Shown: one piece after another, positions 53,262 through 57,623 of the stretch
Numbering within the stretch: position 1 is the first letter of the stretch
How the letters are laid out: every line of letters begins with the position of its first letter
Assembly: GCA_028278025.1 (NCBI GenBank)
Contig: JANQFE010000167.1
Span: 1 to 57,623 of the forward strand
Direction of reading: 5' to 3'
Source of the DNA: Thermodesulfobacteriota bacterium
Lineage (GTDB): Bacteria > Desulfobacterota > WTBG01 > CAIYCZ01 > CAIRTM01
DNA: 57,623 nucleotides
Translations under genes and position numbers: made by a program
Notes under the pieces: model-generated
What the model was told of the DNA's origin: nothing
Database searches by the model: none
What the model saw: only the letters and a program-made list of their open reading frames with translations

Positions 53262-55076
53262 ATGCAAAAAAGAATTATAACCATCGTGCTGCTGTTTGTG
53301 TTTGGAATGTTTTCCAGCCTTTACGGAGCCTACCATCATATGGACGAGCAGGACTCACCAAAATTCCAGCAGGCATACCCCGAACTGATAGGGACAAAGC
53401 TTGATGACTGTGCCCTGTGCCACAGCGGGGGTGAGTATGAAAAAAACCCGGGTAAATTCGTCACGGTCGGCAGCTGTCAATGGTGCCATATGACCTATGG
53501 TTATGATGGCAACGGTGACATAAGCGAAACAATGAATCCCTATGGTAACGATTACCTTGCTGCCGGCAGAAGCGTAAGTGCTTTTTTTGCGATCGAGAGC
53601 CCGGATTCAGATAATGACACCTACTCAAACAAAGAAGAGCTGGATGCGGTCAGCTACCCCGGCAATCCGGATGATGATCCCAGTAAAGTCCCGGCACCCC
53701 GGATTGTGTATACCCTCTCAGAGCTGGAAGAACTCCCGGTTCACACACAGTTTCTACTCATGAACACCAGCCGGGGTGGTACGGATGGTAATGACTATTA
53801 TACAGAATATCAGGGTGTGACCCTTGAAACGCTGCTTGCAGAGGCCGGTATGCTGAGCCAGGCTGAAAGCATAAGCGTGTTTGCGCCTGACGGGTGGTCA
53901 CAGACTTTTGACCTTGAATCGGGAGGAGAAAACTATTATGTAAGCGGAGAATATCCCCAGGCAACCTATTACTATGATCCTGAAGCAGACGCTGTAAATG
54001 GCGGGTGGGTTGACTACAGCTCACCGGGATGCCAGGGGCGAGAACATGGCCAGGCAATAATAAATGAAGAGGGTTTAGAATGTATGCTGGCCTATATGCG
54101 GGATGGCGTCTATCTTGATATAGGGGCGCTTGATGCACAGAACAGGCTTGTTGGCGAGGGGCCGTATCGCGTTGTGCCTCCCCAGAAAAAGCCGGGCCCG
54201 CCTGACCAGCTGGCAACATCTCCGGATCAGGATGTTATATGGCCCTATGATGGTGATGAACTTGAAACTGATCATAATGCGGGTAACTCTCCCCGCACTT
54301 CCACAGCAATCAGGATTGAACCCCTGCCGGAAGGCACCACTGATTTTAACTGGAATGAAGGCGGCTGGACCTATGCTGATAATAGTGAAATCATTATTTA
54401 TGGCGCGCTGCGTAACGGTGCAGTTGAAGGTGTTGTAACCGATGCAGTCAATGGTCAGCCAATTGAAAAAGCCAGAATTACTACAGACCGGGGCGGGTAC
54501 ACAACTCTTACCGATGTAGATGGTGTCTATAACCTGAGCGGTGTTGTCTGCGGTCAGGATAAGGCAACGTATACATTGACCGTATCTGCAAACGGATATT
54601 CCTCTCAGAGTCAAGATCTAGAGGTGGCGCATGAAGAAACAGTGGTTGCGGACTTTGCCTTAAGCACGGGAACGGATAATGCAACTACCTGTCCTGTTGA
54701 GGCCGTCGCAGATCAAGATACGATCACACTTTTCAGACTGTTCCGTGACCGGGTCCTTAAGAAAACTCTGCAGGGAAAAACATATAGAATACTCTATTAT
54801 GAATTTGCCCCTGAAATCACACAGAAGATTGTCTCATCACCAGCGCTGCGGGCACAGGCGGCTGGTACGCTTACCAGTTTTGCAGCAACTGTTGCCAGGC
54901 TAACGGCAGGCGGCAAAGCAACCATTACTGCCGGACACATACAGAAAATACGTGAACTATTTGTCACCCTAAAAAAAGATGCAAGCCCTGGTCTTTTACA
55001 GGTATTGAAGCGGCTTGAAAGGGATTTGGATAATAAGACAATCCTTAAGGTTTTTAATGTTTGTTTAGAACAGTAA
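53262..55076 (+). CDS. Secreted diheme protein with molybdopterin-like, carboxypeptidase-regulatory-like and CFI-box-like domains
   Basis: A 604-residue exported multidomain protein. In order: signal peptide (1-23); two c-type heme sites CALCH (50-54) and CQWCH (72-76); an acidic Ca-type segment (DSDNDTYSNKEE, about 118-129); a domain at about 145-390 with GVTLETLLAEAG, FAPDGW, SSPGCQGREHGQ and GEGPYRVVPPQK that resembles the sulfite oxidase-type molybdopterin-binding fold; a carboxypeptidase regulatory-like beta domain (GVVTDAVNGQPIEKARI, about 389-470); and a C-terminal domain from C477 with LFRLFRDRVL and ILYYEFAPEI, like the CFI-box C-terminal domain but with the CFI motif itself changed. 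AGAGGAG precedes the ATG. Its place in a tungsten-cofactor operon makes the pterin-domain guess attractive, but it is not proven. Confidence 0.65.
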   Translation: MQKRIITIVLLFVFGMFSSLYGAYHHMDEQDSPKFQQAYPELIGTKLDDCALCHSGGEYEKNPGKFVTVGSCQWCHMTYGYDGNGDISETMNPYGNDYLAAGRSVSAFFAIESPDSDNDTYSNKEELDAVSYPGNPDDDPSKVPAPRIVYTLSELEELPVHTQFLLMNTSRGGTDGNDYYTEYQGVTLETLLAEAGMLSQAESISVFAPDGWSQTFDLESGGENYYVSGEYPQATYYYDPEADAVNGGWVDYSSPGCQGREHGQAIINEEGLECMLAYMRDGVYLDIGALDAQNRLVGEGPYRVVPPQKKPGPPDQLATSPDQDVIWPYDGDELETDHNAGNSPRTSTAIRIEPLPEGTTDFNWNEGGWTYADNSEIIIYGALRNGAVEGVVTDAVNGQPIEKARITTDRGGYTTLTDVDGVYNLSGVVCGQDKATYTLTVSANGYSSQSQDLEVAHEETVVADFALSTGTDNATTCPVEAVADQDTITLFRLFRDRVLKKTLQGKTYRILYYEFAPEITQKIVSSPALRAQAAGTLTSFAATVARLTAGGKATITAGHIQKIRELFVTLKKDASPGLLQVLKRLERDLDNKTILKVFNVCLEQ

Positions 55077-55084
55077 TGTAGTAC

Positions 55085-55106
55085 GGGGCGTGTACCAACA
55101 CGCCCC
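55085..55106 (+). terminator. GC-rich hairpin, possible attenuator inside the operon
   Basis: GGGGCGTG and CACGCCCC are a perfect 8-bp stem with a 6-nt loop, followed by AATTTTA. The T-run is poor, so it may only attenuate or stabilise the upstream message. Confidence 0.45.
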
Positions 55107-55135
55107 AATTTTACTGTTTGTGTGGAGGCAGGGAG

Positions 55136-55525
55136 ATGACAGGCAAGCGATTCAGCGTAAAACTCTTTTTCATCCTTCTGTTTTTTGTTGTTTGCACAGT
55201 TCCGGCAGGTGCCCGGGCCCAGGGAGTGAGCGGGACAAGCTACACCGTATATATTTACTCTGACATGGTTGAAGAGTCATCTGCCACTATGTCGTTTGAA
55301 ACCAATGGGACACTCCTGCTTGATATTTATGATGGGTTTGGACTCTATATGGACATTGGCTCTCTTTTTAGCGGGACATTTTCTGCTCCAAACTTTAATG
55401 CAACCCAGGATCTTCTGCTGCTCATGACAGGAGTAGTTACGGCAGATTATTTAAGCGGCATGGGGTTGATTTTTATAGACTATCAGTATACTGAGTTCTT
55501 TCTGTTTTTCGGGTATGCTCATTAG
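55136..55525 (+). CDS. Small secreted protein of unknown function
   Basis: A 129-residue protein that I do not recognise. The signal peptide covers about 1-30 (hydrophobic FFILLFFVVCTVPAG, cleavage near ARAQ). The mature part of about 100 residues is beta-rich with many aromatic and small residues and no cysteine. A TTG further upstream opens the frame, but GGAGG 8 bp before the ATG decides the start. It lies between the diheme protein and tupA, so it is a candidate accessory factor for tungstate handling in the periplasm. Confidence 0.6.
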   Translation: MTGKRFSVKLFFILLFFVVCTVPAGARAQGVSGTSYTVYIYSDMVEESSATMSFETNGTLLLDIYDGFGLYMDIGSLFSGTFSAPNFNATQDLLLLMTGVVTADYLSGMGLIFIDYQYTEFFLFFGYAH

Positions 55526-55648
55526 GTTGAAGAATTGTTCAAAAATTGGTTAGGTCATGCTGCACAGCCAGTTAACAAAGCGGTACGGGCAAGGAATTAT
55601 CTGGCTTTTCTGTTTGTCCAGAGCAATGTACCTACAAGGAGGATTACT

Positions 55649-56461
55649 ATGAAAAACAAGGTTTTATTAACAGTAGTTATGATAATTGCACTTATCCCCG
55701 GTTTTTGTTCTGCCCAGGAGCGTCTCAGGATGTCTACAACCACGAGTACTGACAACTCAGGGCTGCTTGATGTTGTGCTTCCGCCTTTTGAAAAAATGTT
55801 TAATGTTAAGGTGGATGTTATTGCTGTTGGTACCGGCAAGGCGCTCATGCTGGGAAAAAATGGTGATGTAGATATAGTTTTTGTACATGCCCGTAGCGCT
55901 GAAGACAGATTTGTTGCCGAAGGCTTTGGTGTGAACCGCCGCGATGTCATGTATAATGACTTTGTTGTGATCGGTCCGCAAAGTGATCCGGCCCGGATTA
56001 GGGGACTACAGAGCGCAGCGGAAGCATTTGTAAAGATATCGCAGGCACGCGCCCCGTTTATCTCTCGGGGAGATGATTCGGGAACCCATAAAAAGGAAAA
56101 AAAGATTTGGGCTCAGGCACAGATTCAGCCTGTAGGCACCTGGTATCAGGAGGTCGGACAGGGCATGGGGGCAGTGCTGAAGATAGCCGATGAAAAAAAA
56201 GCCTATGCCTTAACCGATCGTGGGACCTATCTGGCGTTTGCAGGGAAAATAAGCCTCACGGTATTGTGCGAAGGGGATGCGGCGCTGTATAACCCCTATG
56301 GAATCATTGCCGTTAATCCTGTAAAACACCCGCATGCAAACTATGTGAAAGCTATGGCCCTGATCGGCTGGATCACGTCCCCCGCCGGACAAGCAATTAT
56401 TAAGGAGTTCGGCAAGCAAAAATTCGGCCGGCCGCTTTTTTACCCCATGGCTGTTAAGTAG
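55649..56461 (+). CDS. tupA: Tungstate-binding periplasmic protein TupA
   Basis: Substrate-binding protein of the TupABC tungstate ABC transporter, 270 residues. A signal peptide ends near FCSA (1-22). The TupA signature STTTSTDNSGLL is at 29-40, followed by GTGKALMLGKNGDVDIVFVH (61-80), SRGDDSGTH (139-147, a typical oxyanion-contact region) and ALTDRGTY (187-194). The frame opens 38 codons earlier, but AAGGAGG 6 bp before the ATG fixes the start. The TupB permease and TupC ATPase genes do not follow in the window. TupA proteins bind tungstate with high preference over molybdate, which gives the strongest hint to the ligand of the riboswitches. Confidence 0.92.
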   Translation: MKNKVLLTVVMIIALIPGFCSAQERLRMSTTTSTDNSGLLDVVLPPFEKMFNVKVDVIAVGTGKALMLGKNGDVDIVFVHARSAEDRFVAEGFGVNRRDVMYNDFVVIGPQSDPARIRGLQSAAEAFVKISQARAPFISRGDDSGTHKKEKKIWAQAQIQPVGTWYQEVGQGMGAVLKIADEKKAYALTDRGTYLAFAGKISLTVLCEGDAALYNPYGIIAVNPVKHPHANYVKAMALIGWITSPAGQAIIKEFGKQKFGRPLFYPMAVK

Positions 56462-56465
56462 TACA

Positions 56466-57404
56466 ATGGAGTACAGAGGAAAGCTGACACGCGTTGGTAG
56501 GATTTTATGTTCGACCATGCTAATAGTTCTTGGTTTTTTTTGTAGCCACTTTACTGCCTGTAGCGAGCCGGAAACAGCGCTGGTTGAAATTATTTTGCCG
56601 GAAGAAATGACGGAATATGCAGGCGGTGAAGAAGTCGTTTTTGAGGTACGAATAGAAAATTTTGCAGGCGTGGCAGCAAAAGTCTATTGGAGTTTTGGAG
56701 ACGGTGCAACCGCTGCAGGCGTTAAAGCTGTTCATGCCTTTGATACAAAAGGCACCTATGAAGTCACGGTTGTGGTCACCAATGAGTATGAAGAAATAGT
56801 ATATGACAGCATATCTGTTTGTATCACCTCATCACGGTATGAAAAACTGGATGAGGTGCAGAATGCATTACCTGACGATGCTACAGCCTGGTCTGTAGTA
56901 TATGATACTCGCACCGGTCTCTTCTGGGAAGTTAAGCAGGACCATGACTTTGTCAAAAACTATGCAAACCCTCATGATGCTGATAATACCTATACGTGGT
57001 TTGACAGCAATCCTGACACGAACGGCGGACATGAGGGTGCTGATGGTAACGGGACTGATACAGAAGATTTTATTGTCCTGCTGAATGAAGAATCCTTTGG
57101 TGGTTTTGCTGATTGGCGGCTGCCAACCTATGATGAACTCACAACGATTTTTGACTCACAGCGCTTTAACCCTGCCATAAACACTATCTATTTTCCTGAA
57201 ACAGTATCCTGGTATTACTGGTCGGCAACAACCTATCCCGAGCAGGTCTTTTCCTATGCGGCCTGTCATATCTCCTTTATGGGCAGCCCTTCGGAAGAAG
57301 GTGCGTTCCCTAACCAAATCACTACTCAAAACCATTATGGTGATAAGGATCTTTTCTATCATGTCCGTGCAGTACGAGACGATGAAACAGTGGAGTGGCG
57401 ATGA
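56466..57404 (+). CDS. Lipoprotein with PKD and Lcl (DUF1566) domains
   Basis: A 312-residue exported protein. The hydrophobic start ends in FTAC, an acceptable lipobox, so it is probably lipid-anchored. A PKD-type beta domain (about 38-118; VYWSFGDGATAAG) is followed by an Lcl C-terminal/DUF1566 domain (about 130-305) with GLFWEVKQ, FADWRLPTYDEL, YYWSATTYP and YHVRAVRD. Such domains occur in surface and carbohydrate-binding proteins. The start codon lies 4 bp after the tupA stop, so it is probably translated with tupA. A role in tungsten metabolism is not evident. Confidence 0.8.
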   Translation: MEYRGKLTRVGRILCSTMLIVLGFFCSHFTACSEPETALVEIILPEEMTEYAGGEEVVFEVRIENFAGVAAKVYWSFGDGATAAGVKAVHAFDTKGTYEVTVVVTNEYEEIVYDSISVCITSSRYEKLDEVQNALPDDATAWSVVYDTRTGLFWEVKQDHDFVKNYANPHDADNTYTWFDSNPDTNGGHEGADGNGTDTEDFIVLLNEESFGGFADWRLPTYDELTTIFDSQRFNPAINTIYFPETVSWYYWSATTYPEQVFSYAACHISFMGSPSEEGAFPNQITTQNHYGDKDLFYHVRAVRDDETVEWR

Positions 57405-57566
57405 GTAAATTAAGGTAGTGATGGATGACGTGGCAAAAATCTATTGTCTAGTTGGATCTATGCCAAAATTTCTGTGTGGTGACTGAAGGTTAAAAAGTTA
57501 AAAGGCCAAAATGCAAAAAAGCTAATTTAGTCGTTACTGAAAAAGTGGTTTTTAAGCAGCAAACGA

Positions 57567-57609
57567 AACCGATTTGGCGGTCAGACCAAAACGGTTTTGG
57601 CTTTTTTGA
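57567..57609 (+). terminator. Probable intrinsic terminator of the tungstate operon
   Basis: AAACCGATTTGG pairs with CCAAAACGGTTT (one mismatch) around an 8-nt loop, followed by TGGCTTTTTTG. It lies 163 bp after the lipoprotein stop; the DNA between holds no gene that I can see. Confidence 0.55.
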
Positions 57610-57623
57610 CCCCAAAAGAGCCA

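Overview
The window reads as chromosomal DNA of a Gram-negative, anaerobically living bacterium, most likely a Desulfobacterota (deltaproteobacterial) relative. That placement is inference. The supporting signs are an LpxL-type acyltransferase and porins (outer membrane), a 2-oxoacid:ferredoxin oxidoreductase with succinyl-CoA ligase, menaquinone made by the futalosine route (MqnA/C/E plus MenG), MoaC and tungstate uptake (TupA), several hybrid histidine kinases, and a CFI-box-like C-terminal domain. No rRNA, tRNA or CRISPR array was seen.

Layout. 1-4700 is an AT-rich accessory segment: a tyrosine recombinase, then a radical SAM gene facing a two-gene unit (Na+/solute symporter-like permease plus a small membrane protein). 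A perfect 23-bp sequence lies just upstream of both convergent units, in inverted orientation. 4900-15200 holds housekeeping and carbohydrate genes: acyltransferase, PriA, a UDPGP-type sugar pyrophosphorylase, a receiver-only regulator, GalT, a GH57 glucanotransferase/amylase, a DksA-like protein and MoaC. 15500-22500 holds a class III CoA-transferase, a protein made only of fourteen 42-residue WD40 repeats, and a glycosyltransferase / DUF4922 / SpoIID cluster. 22500-25600 is the mqnE-mqnA-mqnC operon. 26000-33500 holds a REP-associated transposase with duplicated 15-bp upstream motifs, a PilZ-methyltransferase fusion, a hybrid kinase with an outer-membrane protein, MenG and an AIM24-family protein. 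33600-38000 holds two sensor kinases in tandem. 38200-44200 is an envelope polysaccharide cluster on the minus strand. 44300-50500 holds purC and the sucC-sucD-korD-korA-korB-korC unit.

The most striking region is 51360-57610. A promoter is followed by two tandem copies, 241 nt apart, of an RNA matching the Moco/Tuco (molybdenum/tungsten cofactor) riboswitch, each followed by its own intrinsic terminator. Both copies have a very short P3 stem, the form I recall being linked to tungsten cofactor. Downstream lie an OprO/OprP-type porin, a secreted diheme protein with a possible molybdopterin-type domain and a CFI-box-like C terminus, a small secreted protein, the tungstate-binding protein TupA and a PKD/Lcl lipoprotein. 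Taken together this looks like a doubly gated, tungsten-cofactor-sensing operon that carries oxyanion across the outer membrane and captures it in the periplasm. The porin and diheme protein would be new members of such a regulon.
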